Assembly: GCA_963840805.1 (NCBI GenBank)
Contig: CAWJAJ010000017.1
Location: 372,001 to 436,000 of the forward strand
From: CADEEN01 sp963840805
GTDB taxonomy: Bacteria > Pseudomonadota > Gammaproteobacteria > Burkholderiales > Burkholderiaceae_C
Direction: 5' to 3'
Length of the DNA stretch: 64,000 nucleotides
Under the pieces are notes generated by a model, which was not told where the DNA came from, did not search any database, and saw nothing but the letters and a program-made list of their open reading frames with translations. Positions 27,282 through 36,087 of the stretch are shown one piece after another. Made by a program: the position numbers and the translations under genes. The first letter of the stretch is position 1; each line of letters opens with the position of its first letter.

Positions 27282-28737
27282 ATGATCGATCAGCGCCGAC
27301 GAAAACTCCTGCTGGCCACATCGGCCATAGCCGCAGGAACGTCGCTTCCAGGGCTGGCGCGCGCTCAGCAGCGCATCGTCATGAACGACGCGAGCGGGCT
27401 GAGCGCTACACCGGTGTTCAGGCATCGGGTCCTGGGACCCGACTCAGAAGAAAGCATCATCGCGGCGTTACGCGCCGAACTGAAGTCGGCGGCAAGCCAG
27501 AACCGTCCCGTGGCGGTTGGGGCGGCGAGGCATTCGATGGGCGGCCAGAGCCTGGCGCGAAACGGGACGGCGATCACCTTCGCCGCACCCAAGTGCGAGC
27601 CGGACAGGGCTGCGGGGGTGTATCGCGTGCAGGCCGGCACGCGCTGGTACGAGGCTATCCGGGTGATGGATCCCCTCGGTCACTCGCCCGCCGTCATGCA
27701 GTCGAACAGCGACTTCGGCGTCGCCTCGACTTTCTCGGTCAACGCCCACGGCTGGGCGGTGCCGTACGGCCCCTTCGGCTCCACCGTCAGGGGGATCCGG
27801 CTCATGCTGGCCGATGGCTCGATCATGAACTGCTCCAGGTCGGAGAACGCCGAACTCTTCAGCATGGCCATGGGCGGCTACGGACTGGTCGGCATCATCT
27901 TGGACCTCGATATCGAGGTGGTGCGCGAACACGTTCATGCGCCCCTCGTACGAGCGGATGAACGCGGACGCCCTGTCCGAGCGCTTCGTGAGAAGGCTCG
28001 GCGACCCGACGGTGCAAGATGATGTACGGCCGCCTGAACGTTGCGCGCGGTCGACTTCCTCACCGAGGCCCTGCTTGTCGAGCTATCGCGCCGACCCGAC
28101 GCCGGCCGGCGGCCTGCCGCCGGTCGCGCGCCATGGCGCTCTGACCGGCCTCACGCGCTCCATCTACCGCTCGCAGATCGGCTCCGAGGTCGGCGAAGCG
28201 GGCGCGCTGGCTCGCGGAGACGCAGGGCGCGCCGCGGCTGGGTTCGGTGTGGCGACGCGCAACACGCTGATGAACGAGCCGGTCGCCAATCTGGAGGCCC
28301 TCGACCGGCGGGGCGCACCGACATCCTGCACGAGTACTTCGTGCCGCCCGCGCGCTTCAACGCGTTCCTCGCTGCGTGCCGCGAGATCATCCCCAAGGCC
28401 AAAGCCGAGTTCCTCAACGTCACGCTGCGCTCTGTTGCGCGGGACGATACGAGCGTCCTCGCCTACGCGACAACCGACCGGATCGCCGCAGTGATGTCGT
28501 TCTCCCAGGCGATGACGGCCGAAGGTGAGGCGGACATGCTGCTCATGACGGAGGCACTGATTGAGCGCGTCTCGGCCCTCGGCGGCGCCTACTACCTTCC
28601 CTACCGCCTGCATGCGCGGCGTAGACCAGTTCCATCGCGTCTACGCGGATGCTGCTCGATTCAGCCAGCGCAAGCGCCACTACGACCCCGGCCTGCTGTT
28701 CCGCAACGCGCTGTGGGACAACTACCTAGCAGCCTGA
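27282..28737 (+). CDS. Tat-exported FAD-binding (VAO-type) oxidoreductase, frameshifted
   Basis: About 480 residues. The N-terminus QRRRKLLLATSAIAAGTSLP is a twin-arginine signal ending in an ALARA-like site. The VAO FAD domain is clear: NRPVAVGAARHSMGGQSLAR (the residue-range His is the usual covalent FAD anchor), ASTFSVNAHGWAVPYGPFGS, GIRLMLADGSIMNCSRSENA, MAMGGYGLVGIILDLDIEVV. After breaks near 27935, 28025, 28100 and 28310 the substrate domain continues to YDPGLLFRNALWDNYLA. A periplasmic FAD oxidase or dehydrogenase of unknown substrate. Heads a four-gene unit. Confidence 0.78.
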
Positions 28738-28741
28738 TGCC

Positions 28742-29180
28742 ATGAGCACTGTTGCCCTGAAAGCTGATTCCATGAATTCGATCTGCCGCATCGCGGTTGC
28801 CTATGCCGTCGTCCTCGGCCTGGTGACGGCGCTCAACTACGTCCCTGGCCTCACCGACGACCAGGGACGAGTCTTCGGCATCTTCGCGCTCGACCTGTAC
28901 GACGACCTGCTTCACTTCGCCTCGGCCGCCTGGGCTGGCGTTGCGGCATGGGCCTCGACGCGCGCCTGCGTTATCTACTTCAAGGTCTTTGGCAGCCTGT
29001 ACCTGCTGGATGGCCTCCTGGGGCTGGCCACCGGGTCGGGCTTTCTGGATCTCGGCGATCCTCGTGTACGGCGTGCAGGATCTGCCCCTGCAGTTCAAGC
29101 TGCTGGCGAACCTGCCGCACATAGCCCTCGGGGGGGTTGCCGTTTACGTTGGGTTTGTGCTCGCGCGCCGCCATGCGTAG
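28742..29180 (+). CDS. Small polytopic membrane protein, one frameshift
   Basis: About 145 residues. Four hydrophobic helices: ICRIAVAYAVVLGLVTALNY, LYDDLLHFASAAWAGVAAWA, VFGSLYLLDGLLGLATG and, after a +1 break near 29055, IALGGVAVYVGFVLARRHA. The QDLPLQFKLLANLPH loop precedes the last helix. Inner-membrane protein of unknown function. It starts four bases after the oxidase stop and its own stop (29178-29180) overlaps the next ATG (29173), so it is translationally coupled. Confidence 0.7.
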
Positions 29181-30257
29181 GCGCCGCATCCTGCGTGTCG
29201 GCCTGGTCGCCCTGGGCGCCCTTGGCGTCGGTCTGCTGGTTGCGATGGCGCCGATCGCGTGGATCGAAAGCAGCTGCATGGCGGCCCGGGTCGGCGATGG
29301 CACGGCTTACCAGCCTGTCCTCGCGCCCGAACATCGCAGGCCGGAGACGAACACCTTCGTGACGTATCCGGAATGGTTGATCGTCCACGTATACGAAGAC
29401 TACGCGGCCGTGTCGCGGTCCGCAGGGGAGGCGGCCTTCCCCTACTTCTCGAGCATCGACAGATACTGGTCGAACCTCTGCGTGATGACCCAGCTCGCTT
29501 CCGCCCGCGGGGAGATCACGGGCGACTCGAAGGCCATGCTGTACACAATCGGCGTCAGCTTCTCGATCGAGATGGCCTTGAAGGGCGCATACGAACGAAC
29601 CGTTGGTTGGCTCACTGAGGCGCCAGCGGCAACGAGGCCACGCCCGAGGACGTGTTCGCACGCTCGGTCGCAGAGGACTACGCCGTCTTCCTCGTCCAGA
29701 CGCCCTGGTATGAATACCCTTTCGGCAAGAAGCTGGGCGTGTTCTGGACGGACGTCGGCTGGAGCCAAGGCAACCTCCTCCGCAAGCTTGAGCGGCGGAT
29801 CTCCTTCAGTCTGGAGTTCGGCGCCAAGGCCCTCTACGCGAAGGTGATCGACGTTCTCGCCGGCATTGCGCCGGCTCCGCTGCGGATCCGCAGCGTCGTG
29901 CGCGGGCTGGATCCAGGCACGTCGGCGTCGGAGCCCGACGTCCAACGGGTCGAAGCGCTCGCGGATGGGCAGGTGATCGAAACCCCGCGGTACCGGGACT
30001 TCACCCACATTGTTCGGCGTCTTGCGCTCGGTGGCGCTGACCTCGTCGAGATCGCCGGCAACGACGAAGTTTTCGTTACGCTTCTGCTGCCGCCCGATGC
30101 GCCAGACGCGGGCGGCAAGCCACTGATCATCGCCCAGGTGTCGGCGCGTCCAGGCTGGCGTCGAGCAGGCCTGCTTGTGAAGGTCACAGACTTGGCCGCG
30201 CTCGTGCGCAGACTCGATGCGTTCGGCGGCGAGCTCGAGCACGTGTATGAGTACTGA
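29173..30257 (+). CDS. Membrane-anchored hypothetical protein, one frameshift
   Basis: About 360 residues. A basic start plus hydrophobic anchor (LRVGLVALGALGVGLLVAMA) is followed by a large soluble, probably periplasmic, domain: NTFVTYPEWLIVHVYEDYAA, RYWSNLCVMTQLASARGEIT, FARSVAEDYAVFLVQTPWYE, FGKKLGVFWTDVGWSQGNLL, FTHIVRRLALGGADLVEIAG. One +1 break near 29625. I know similar unnamed proteins beside FAD oxidases but no function. ATG 29173 overlaps the previous stop by eight bases; its stop overlaps the next ATG by eleven. Confidence 0.7.
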
Positions 30258-30549
30258 GGGCAAACGCCTTGTCGTCATCGGAGCCGCTGTCCTGACGTCC
30301 TGGATGGCGGCGCTGTCGGCGCTTGCTTTCATGTCCGACGCGGTGGTCGTCTGGGCGCCACCAGGCAGCCTGGCAAAAGTCCTCTCGGCGTCCCCTGTGT
30401 CCCTTGTCGACGCTGGTGCAAGAGGTTTTGTCGTCTTGCGCGGAAGCGCGCCTGGGTTCGTAGCCACCCTCTACGCGAGCGGCGCCTGGGTGGTATTGCC
30501 TGCTCGAAGAGGGGGCGGGTGCGCAACCGGCCTTGCGTCGCTGCCCTGA
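30247..30549 (+). CDS. Small membrane or exported hypothetical protein
   Basis: 100 residues from ATG 30247, overlapping the previous gene's last codons. A hydrophobic N-terminal helix (LVVIGAAVLTSWMAALSALA) is followed by VVVWAPPGSLAKVLSASPVS and a second hydrophobic stretch. No domain recognised. The overlap suggests it is the last gene of the FAD-oxidase unit; the Arg/Gly-rich tail may be affected by a frame error. Confidence 0.5.
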   Translation: MSTEGKRLVVIGAAVLTSWMAALSALAFMSDAVVVWAPPGSLAKVLSASPVSLVDAGARGFVVLRGSAPGFVATLYASGAWVVLPARRGGGCATGLASLP

Positions 30550-31374
30550 CCTGCGACGGCGGGAAGAAACACAAGGGCTGCGAGCAGCGCGCCCGGTGAC
30601 AGCGGCCGCCTGTGCGCCCATCAATGCGGCGCGAATCGTCGTCGGAACTTCGAACGGAACGATCTGCCGATCAGAGGCTGCAACGGAATCAAGCGTGATG
30701 GCGCTCGAACGCTAAATTGCCGAGGAGCATTTCGCTTGCTCCGGCCAGGGTCAGCAGCGCAAATCGCTCGCGTCGTATTCGGAACAGAGACGATCAGCGT
30801 CAGGATGGCTGGAGAGCCACGAACCTCTGCATTCAGCAGCTTGGAAGCAAACCTCGCCTTCGCGCCGACCACAGTGTGATCATAGACGTCAGCATCAGCT
30901 TGCGGCCGGGACCCTCGGCCACGAATGTCATACGAGCTTTCGACTTTCGGTGCACTCCAAACGGTCGAAACTGAGTCGGGAGGCGATAATTGAAAGCTGC
31001 CCGTGGCCAGCGTCGGGAACTGGCCGACCGGCGACGGCTGGCTCTCGGAACCGCTCGCTCCAAACCGGCCGGCCAGGACCTGGTCTTCAACGTCAGCAAA
31101 GTGGCGTCGATTTCGCCTACCGGGGCACCCGCCTCCGGCCAGGAAGCGACGTTCAGCGACGCTCAAGATTGGCCCAGCGACCGTCGACCCTCACCGCATA
31201 GACGACCCTAAGGCCGACACGCCAAACGTTTGTGATGCACCGGCAAGGAGCATTCAAGCTGGGGCCTCAGATGTCCGTTTCGTAGCTCGACCTCTGACTC
31301 AGAAGCATGATGCTGAACACTCGGGCGAAGATCGCGCCGAGTCGGCATTGCAGCGGCTACGCCACGAGGGCGGT
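30550..31374. other. 825-bp stretch without a supported gene
   Basis: A 181-codon minus-strand frame (30621-31166) is open but compositionally unlike protein and has no start context. No promoter, terminator or repeat was identified with confidence. Confidence 0.4.
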
Positions 31375-32745
31375 TTAGACCAGTTCGAGCCGCCGGCCGA
31401 CGACGAACCTGAAGCGGCCGCGACCGGTCTTCTCGATCTGCAGAGGACCGCCGCGTTCTGCCAGTCGTCGCTGCAACAACACGAGGCGCACTTCGAGGTT
31501 GTCGTCGACCTCGGGCAGCCGCAGCTCGTTGGCCGCTGCGCGCAACTCGCGGTTGCTGAATTCGACGCGGCCGCTTTGCACATGATCTCGCGCCAGCTTC
31601 CACAAGATGGCCCCGGCAACACCCCGGATCAGGTACTCGTCGTCGGCGAACACGCTGTTGTCCTTTGCGTGCAGCCGCAGACGCAGCGCCGGTGCGCCCG
31701 CAGACTGGGGCGCCGAGGCGGCCGCGGCCGTCGAAGCAGCGGGGCGCAGCAGCGCGCCGTCGGCGTGCAGGCCACCCAGCAATGCGCCGAGTTGCCCGGC
31801 CAGCAGCATCAGCGCGTCTTCGTCGTCGTAGCTGAAGAACTGGTCGTGCAGGCTTTCGACGAACAGCGCACCGACGATGCGTGAGCGGGCGCGCAGCGGC
31901 ACCGCGAGCTGGCTGCGGGGCGCAGGCAAGCCCGGCAGCGGAATCTCGGCCGAGAGGGCTTGTGCCAGCCCCAGCTCGTCAATGACGCTGCGTGCTGCGC
32001 GGCCGTAAACCATCGACAAGCTCATGTGACCGATGCGGATCGGCACGCCTTCGCGAACCGCCGTGCCGACCAGGCCGACCCCGACCTGCAACTCGGCACC
32101 GATTCGATGCGCGGCGTAGCCGTGGCTGGCCACCAGGCTGAGCACTGGGCGATCGGTCTCCAGCATCCACAGCATCGAATGTTCGATCAGCAGCTCTCGC
32201 GCGAGACCGTCCATCAGTGTGTCCAGCATCGCGGCCGCGTCGTCGCAGCGAGCCAGCGCCTCGGACACCCGCCGCGCGCCGGCGGCGACATCGCAGCGCG
32301 GCGCCATCGACGGCATCTCCAGGCGGCCGGGCACGCGGCGCAACTCACGCACGCGGTACACGTCGGCGCCGCGCAGGTGGAACACGCCCTCCATGCCGCT
32401 GTGAGAGGCAATGCCGGCGAGCTTGGCGCGCAGGCGCTCGAACAGCGGCCCCTCGGTATCGGTACGGAGGTACTCGATCTGCATCACAAAACCGGTGCCG
32501 CTGGTCGGGTCGTCGAACGAGAGGCAGGCACGGCGCGTGGCCAGAATGTTGGCCCGGCTGGCGTTCTGGAACTGCCAGGTCAGCGCGACGTGGTTCTCGT
32601 CCACATACTCAGCGTGTGAGACGTGGTTGACATGCGGCATGCCGTCGGGCGTGACCGTCGTCATCGAAGGCGGCATCAGGCCCTCGAGCATGCGGCGAAT
32701 GCTCTTGAGCGACACGCTCAGCTCGCCATACTCAGGCGGGCTCAT
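31375..32745 (-). CDS. PNPOx-like / GAF / winged-helix fusion protein
   Basis: Intact 456 residues with three parts. Residues ~10-135: FMN split-barrel-like (TTVTPDGMPHVNHVSHAEYV, NASRANILATRRACLSFDDP). Residues ~160-330: GAF-like sensor (VLSLVASHGYAAHRIGAELQ, GLVGTAVREGVPIRIGHMSL, SQLAVPLRARSRIVGALFVE). Residues ~365-456: GVAGAILWKLARDHVQSGRV through LEVRLVLLQRRLAERGGPLQ to GRGRFRFVVGRRLEL, resembling an OmpR-type winged helix. Probably a redox- or ligand-sensing regulator. Its ATG overlaps the stop of the upstream PNPOx gene (ATGA), so the two work together. Confidence 0.75.
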   Translation of the reverse strand: MSPPEYGELSVSLKSIRRMLEGLMPPSMTTVTPDGMPHVNHVSHAEYVDENHVALTWQFQNASRANILATRRACLSFDDPTSGTGFVMQIEYLRTDTEGPLFERLRAKLAGIASHSGMEGVFHLRGADVYRVRELRRVPGRLEMPSMAPRCDVAAGARRVSEALARCDDAAAMLDTLMDGLARELLIEHSMLWMLETDRPVLSLVASHGYAAHRIGAELQVGVGLVGTAVREGVPIRIGHMSLSMVYGRAARSVIDELGLAQALSAEIPLPGLPAPRSQLAVPLRARSRIVGALFVESLHDQFFSYDDEDALMLLAGQLGALLGGLHADGALLRPAASTAAAASAPQSAGAPALRLRLHAKDNSVFADDEYLIRGVAGAILWKLARDHVQSGRVEFSNRELRAAANELRLPEVDDNLEVRLVLLQRRLAERGGPLQIEKTGRGRFRFVVGRRLELV

Positions 32746-33224
32746 GGTTTCAAGGCCAAAGAGTGGCCAGCACCCGGGCCTGGAGTCTGGCTCCAGGCGC
32801 CTTCAGGGGTGAAGGTGATGGTGGCGAGCGCACCCTCCGGCACCGCATACAACGCCGGCGCGTAGCCCGGCGGAAAGCCGAATGGGGTGAGCTGCGCGGC
32901 AAACGCGCGCAGCCGCTCGGCCACTAGCGCACGTTCACGCGGTCCGTCGGCAGCATTCACCTGCGCATCGCGGCCCTTAAGGTGCACGGCACGGTAGTCG
33001 CCCGGCGCCACCAGGCACAAGGCCACGCGCCCGTTGATGCGGATCGCGTCAAGCAGCTCGAAGCCCTGCACGCCCGAGATCAGCACGCGCAGCCGGCCGT
33101 CGTCCAAAGCCTCGGCGGCCAGGGCCCGGCAGATCAGCGGGCGGCCGTCGGCGGTGCACCCGCCGACCTGGTGTGCCACACCGCTGGCGAGGAAACCGAG
33201 CATGTCGTCGGTGAGGCGAGCCAT
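32742..33224 (-). CDS. Pyridoxamine 5'-phosphate oxidase-like FMN-binding protein
   Basis: 160 residues: LASGVAHQVGGCTADGRPLI, RLRVLISGVQGFELLDAIRI, GRVALCLVAPGDYRAVHLKG fit a flavin split-barrel. Likely an FMN-dependent reductase or flavin carrier. It is the first gene of a two-gene unit with the PNPOx/GAF/winged-helix fusion, and divergent from a cupin gene 120 bases away. Confidence 0.75.
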   Translation of the reverse strand: MARLTDDMLGFLASGVAHQVGGCTADGRPLICRALAAEALDDGRLRVLISGVQGFELLDAIRINGRVALCLVAPGDYRAVHLKGRDAQVNAADGPRERALVAERLRAFAAQLTPFGFPPGYAPALYAVPEGALATITFTPEGAWSQTPGPGAGHSLALKP

Positions 33225-33345
33225 GGGGCGAATTCTCGGCTCTTAAGGAGAACTTCGGATCGGCTTCGGCGCTTGTTCAGAACACGTGCGCGGCATCGCG
33301 ACCAGACTGAAGACCTTGGAAAACCACTTCACCGAGGAGCATGCC

Positions 33346-33792
33346 ATGACCGACACCAAAGCCTTCGTCACCACGCCCGAACAGCGCCCTTCGCCGCTGG
33401 ACGTGGTGGGCGTTGCCATCACCGTGCTGGCGCCGAACACGCGCACCGGTTCGTACGAGATCACGCTGCAGGAGGGCCCTGAAGGGGCCGGACCTCCGCC
33501 GCACTCGCATCCCTGGGACGAGAGCTTCTACGTTACCCGCGGCTCGGTGCTGTTCTCCGCGGGTGGTGCCCACCACAAGGCCGGCCCGGGCACGCTGGTG
33601 CATGTACCGGCGGGCACGGTGCACGCGTTCAGCTTCGGCCCGGGCGGCGGCGGCATGGTCGAGTTCAGCGGCGCCGGCGGGCAGGCGACGCGGCTGTTCA
33701 GTTCGGTGGCCAGCGAAGTTCCGGAAGGGGCAGCCAACCTGCCGAAGCTGCTGGGGGTGATGCAGCGCCATGGTGTGGCGGTGGCAGCGTAG
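33346..33792 (+). CDS. Cupin-domain protein
   Basis: 148 residues from ATG 33346 (GAGGAG upstream). A single cupin: PPPHSHPWDESFYVTRGSVL contains the HxH...E metal motif 1, GPGTLVHVPAGTVHAFSFGP motif 2 with the third His. The fold binds a metal and a small ligand; function unassigned. Followed by an NTF2-like gene on the same strand. Confidence 0.85.
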   Translation: MTDTKAFVTTPEQRPSPLDVVGVAITVLAPNTRTGSYEITLQEGPEGAGPPPHSHPWDESFYVTRGSVLFSAGGAHHKAGPGTLVHVPAGTVHAFSFGPGGGGMVEFSGAGGQATRLFSSVASEVPEGAANLPKLLGVMQRHGVAVAA

Positions 33793-33904
33793 ATCGGCGA
33801 CGCCACCCCCAGGACCCCGCGACAAGGCGCCCACCATTCGACCGCACGTCTGCCGGCACCGGCGCCTGCCCGCATTCCTCATCTGCTTCACACAGGACAC
33901 GACC

Positions 33905-34339
33905 ATGACCACACCGGAACCACTCGCGCGGCCTTCTCCGAAGGAATCCGTGATGGCCTTCTACGATGCCTTCGATCAGGGGGCGCTGCGACGATTTGGC
34001 GGCGTCGGAGCGCCGTTCGAGGCCCGGGTCTTCGGTGCGACGACGCTCGACTGGCCGGGCTTCCTGGCCTTCGGCGAGGCTTTCCGCGAGGGCTTCCCCA
34101 ATGGCAAGCACGTTTTCGACTTGGTCATCGCCGAAGGCGACAGCGTGGCCACCATTGGGCGCTACCGCGGCCGCCACACGCACCCGTTCATGGGTGTGGC
34201 GGCCACCCACCGCGAAGTGGACTTTACGGTCATGCATGTCGACCGGGTGCGAGACGGCTTCATCGTCGAGCACCGAGGCATCGGCGACATCAACACCATG
34301 TGGAGCCAACTCGGCGTCGAGCGGCCGCCGTCGGGCTGA
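33905..34339 (+). CDS. SnoaL/NTF2-like ester-cyclase-type protein
   Basis: 144 residues: MAFYDAFDQGALRRFGGVGA, TLDWPGFLAFGEAFREGFPN, GDSVATIGRYRGRHTHPFMG, VMHVDRVRDGFIVEHRGIGD. This is the SnoaL-like fold with the central Arg/His-lined pocket; members are small-molecule cyclases, isomerases or simple binders. Probably co-transcribed with the cupin 112 bases upstream. Confidence 0.8.
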   Translation: MTTPEPLARPSPKESVMAFYDAFDQGALRRFGGVGAPFEARVFGATTLDWPGFLAFGEAFREGFPNGKHVFDLVIAEGDSVATIGRYRGRHTHPFMGVAATHREVDFTVMHVDRVRDGFIVEHRGIGDINTMWSQLGVERPPSG

Positions 34340-34395
34340 ATCGAGGACTCAACCCGTTAGCCCGCCCTGTGCCTCTCTTTCGCCCTCGTTGATTG

Positions 34396-34560
34396 TCAGC
34401 AGTGCCGCGTGAGGCCTCTCTCTGGCCCACGCTCTGAATGCCCGCAACGTAGCCGAAGGCGAAGTTGGTGGCAGCGGGCGGGTACGACGGCAACGGGTCG
34501 GTAGTGACTGTTGGTCTGTGTAGCCAGATTGCCGCAGACCGGGCACTCGATCGAGTGCAC
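34396..34560 (-). CDS. Small cysteine-rich (zinc-ribbon-like) protein
   Basis: 54 codons from a GTG at 34560: HSIECPVCGNLATQTNSHY, then VVPARCHQLRLRLRCGH. Two CxxC/CH-type pairs could hold a zinc. The GTG lies within a perfect 16-bp palindrome (34543-34558). Low confidence: no ATG, poor ribosome site, family unknown. Confidence 0.3.
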   Translation of the reverse strand: MHSIECPVCGNLATQTNSHYRPVAVVPARCHQLRLRLRCGHSERGPERGLTRHC

Positions 34561-34609
34561 TGACCCTTGATCATCGTTGCATCGATTGGTGGCGGCACTC
34601 GAGAGCCTC

Positions 34610-34933
34610 TTAGGGCGTTCGCAGTGGGCCTGGATCTGTGACAAGCTGCACCCACCATGCCTGCAGCTGGGGTCGACTCTGTTTCGGCCGTCCGATGTGC
34701 TCCACGCCGACCAGCACGAGATTCGCCCCTGCCCACTTCGCGATGCGGACCTGATCGAGGGCGGGTGGCCGGTCCGTGTCGTTTCGTAGCACCGCAATCG
34801 ACGCCCACACATTACGCCCCGGTTCGCGCCGCCGCACGACGGAGAGCTCGCCCCGGATCGGCGGCATGGCCTTCACTCGCTCGCGGGGCAAGCGCATGCC
34901 GTCAATACACGTGACCCGAACGTCAGCCAACAT
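34610..34933 (-). CDS. Hypothetical protein, second gene of the SOS-box pair
   Basis: 107 residues from ATG 34933, overlapping the upstream gene's end by 11 bases. The protein reads MLADVRVTCIDGMRLPRERV, VRRREPGRNVWASIAVLRND and WAGANLVLVGVEHIGRPKQS: strands and basic patches, one Cys. Family not recognised. Because of the overlap and the LexA-type box upstream of the pair, it is likely DNA-damage inducible and belongs to an accessory element. Confidence 0.5.
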   Translation of the reverse strand: MLADVRVTCIDGMRLPRERVKAMPPIRGELSVVRRREPGRNVWASIAVLRNDTDRPPALDQVRIAKWAGANLVLVGVEHIGRPKQSRPQLQAWWVQLVTDPGPLRTP

Positions 34934-35123
34934 CGCGACGCGCCTCTGGATCCGGGATACCTTGGCGCAACCACTCGATCGCCGCGCACTCGGGCTCCTC
35001 CAATTGCCTTTGGACCCTGCTCTGTATCTCCGCGGCCACCTCGACGAGTTGCTCGTGCGGGACCGTCGGCCACTGTGCATGCAGCCGCGCCGAGCATCGA
35101 GTGATCCATTCCTGGCTGTTCAT
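34923..35123 (-). CDS. Hypothetical protein, first gene of the SOS-box pair
   Basis: 66 residues, ATG 35123. Mostly helical and acidic: EWITRCSARLHAQWPTVPHE, QLVEVAAEIQSRVQRQLEEP, ECAAIEWLRQGIPDPEARRD. The last region resembles small regulators or antitoxin-like proteins of mobile elements, but no assignment is possible. The LexA-type box begins 10 bases upstream of the ATG. Confidence 0.55.
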   Translation of the reverse strand: MNSQEWITRCSARLHAQWPTVPHEQLVEVAAEIQSRVQRQLEEPECAAIEWLRQGIPDPEARRDVG

Positions 35124-35132
35124 TGCTGCATC

Positions 35133-35156
35133 TATACTGGATAAATAAACAGTATA
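35133..35156 (-). promoter_or_regulatory. LexA (SOS) box
   Basis: TACTGGATAAATAAACAGTA within 35135-35154: the LexA pattern CTGT-N8-ACAG with one deviation (CTGG) and matching flanking TA/TA, AT-rich spacer. It overlaps the expected promoter of the 35123 gene pair; the nuclease gene starts about 90 bases away on the other side and could be controlled too. Confidence 0.6.
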
Positions 35157-35243
35157 AGAAGCTGCATGTCGACTCGCAAGTGCGGCGACGTTCCCTCTTT
35201 GCGGGGAGGGCCAGACGCGCGAACTCCCACGTATCGTGCGGCA

Positions 35244-35750
35244 ATGATGTTTCGCCTGTTATTGGCGCTGCTGATCGCACTTTGCACTGTTCAGTCAGCG
35301 CGGGGCGCCACCATCGAGGGCCGCATCGTCGGCATCATCGACGGCGACACGATTACGCTGTTGGACGCTGAGCATCAAATGCACAAGATCCGCCTTGATG
35401 GCGTCGACGCGCCCGAGAATGGGCAGCCGTTCGGCAGCGCATCAAAGCGGAGTCTGTCCGACATGGTGTTCGACTGCGACGCAGTGGCCGAATGCGCCTA
35501 GGTCGATCGCTTCCGGCGCGAGATCTGCCGGGTGCTGGTCGCCGGCGCTGATGTTTGCCTGGCCCAGGTCCAGGCCGGGATGGCGTGGCACTTCAAGCGG
35601 TCCGCCAAGGAGCAACCAGGGGATCGGCGTGAACAGTACGCGAGTGCAGAGTTGCAAGCGCGGGCAGCCCGGCGCGGGCTGTGGGTCGACCGTGAGCCTG
35701 TGGCGCCGTGGGAGTGGCGGCAGAGCAAGACCGCACGACGAGCGCAGTGA
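35244..35750 (+). pseudogene. Secreted thermonuclease-like (SNase) gene with an in-frame amber codon
   Basis: ATG 35244 opens a signal peptide (MMFRLLLALLIALCTVQSAR), then the SNase core IVGIIDGDTITLLDAEHQMH and KIRLDGVDAPENGQPFGSAS. A TAG at 35499-35501 interrupts the same frame, which then continues to 35750 as VDRFRREICRVLVAGADVCL, AQVQAGMAWHFKRSA and ASAELQARAARRGLWVDREP, the expected second half. The family usually has Lys or similar there. A 168-codon gene knocked out by one base change, or a sequence error. Confidence 0.75.
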
Positions 35751-35764
35751 GTCAAATTCGTCGC

Positions 35765-35992
35765 ATGTCATCGAGTCGGACTCCAGCGCTGCCCTTGCAG
35801 CGTCTGATCAGCGGAGGCGAGAGGAAGTACGGCGGGATCACTGACCGCGAAGGACTCGTGGAGAACCTGCGGGCAAATTGCATCCCCGAGTCGATGTTGG
35901 ACGGTGAGATCAAGGACTACGAGGGGTTTCTCGAAGAGCGCCGAAAACTGATGGCTCTCAAGATCAAGTCTTGGTTTGAGGTCCTTGGATGA
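35765..35992 (+). pseudogene. Probable C-terminal remnant of a DUF262-type protein
   Basis: 75 codons, ATG 35765: RKYGGITDREGLVENLRANC, IPESMLDGEIKDYEGFLEER, RKLMALKIKSWFEVLG. This resembles the extreme C-terminus of the large DUF262/GmrSD-like proteins often found inside type I restriction loci. The upstream hundreds of residues are absent. Its stop overlaps the following 17-codon frame (ATGA). Confidence 0.45.
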
Positions 35993-36042
35993 ACGAAACC
36001 GAAATTCGCGCCGAACACAGCACCCCCGCCTTGAATGCCTAA
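35989..36042 (+). pseudogene. Probable N-terminal remnant of a type I restriction subunit (HsdR)
   Basis: Reads MNETEIRAEHSTPALNA then a stop. Many HsdR-like helicase subunits start MNEAxTRAExIDPALKAAGW, so this looks like the first codons of such a gene cut off by rearrangement. Very short; the inference rests on recalled family resemblance and the ATGA overlap with the preceding remnant. Confidence 0.35.
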
Positions 36043-36087
36043 TCGTGCTGGCGCTGAGGCGTCCCGGTGATCCCTGCTACTGCCTTC

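Noticed and set aside
30621..31166. 181-codon minus-strand frame after the FAD-oxidase unit
   Set aside because: No start context, composition unlike protein, no family resemblance.
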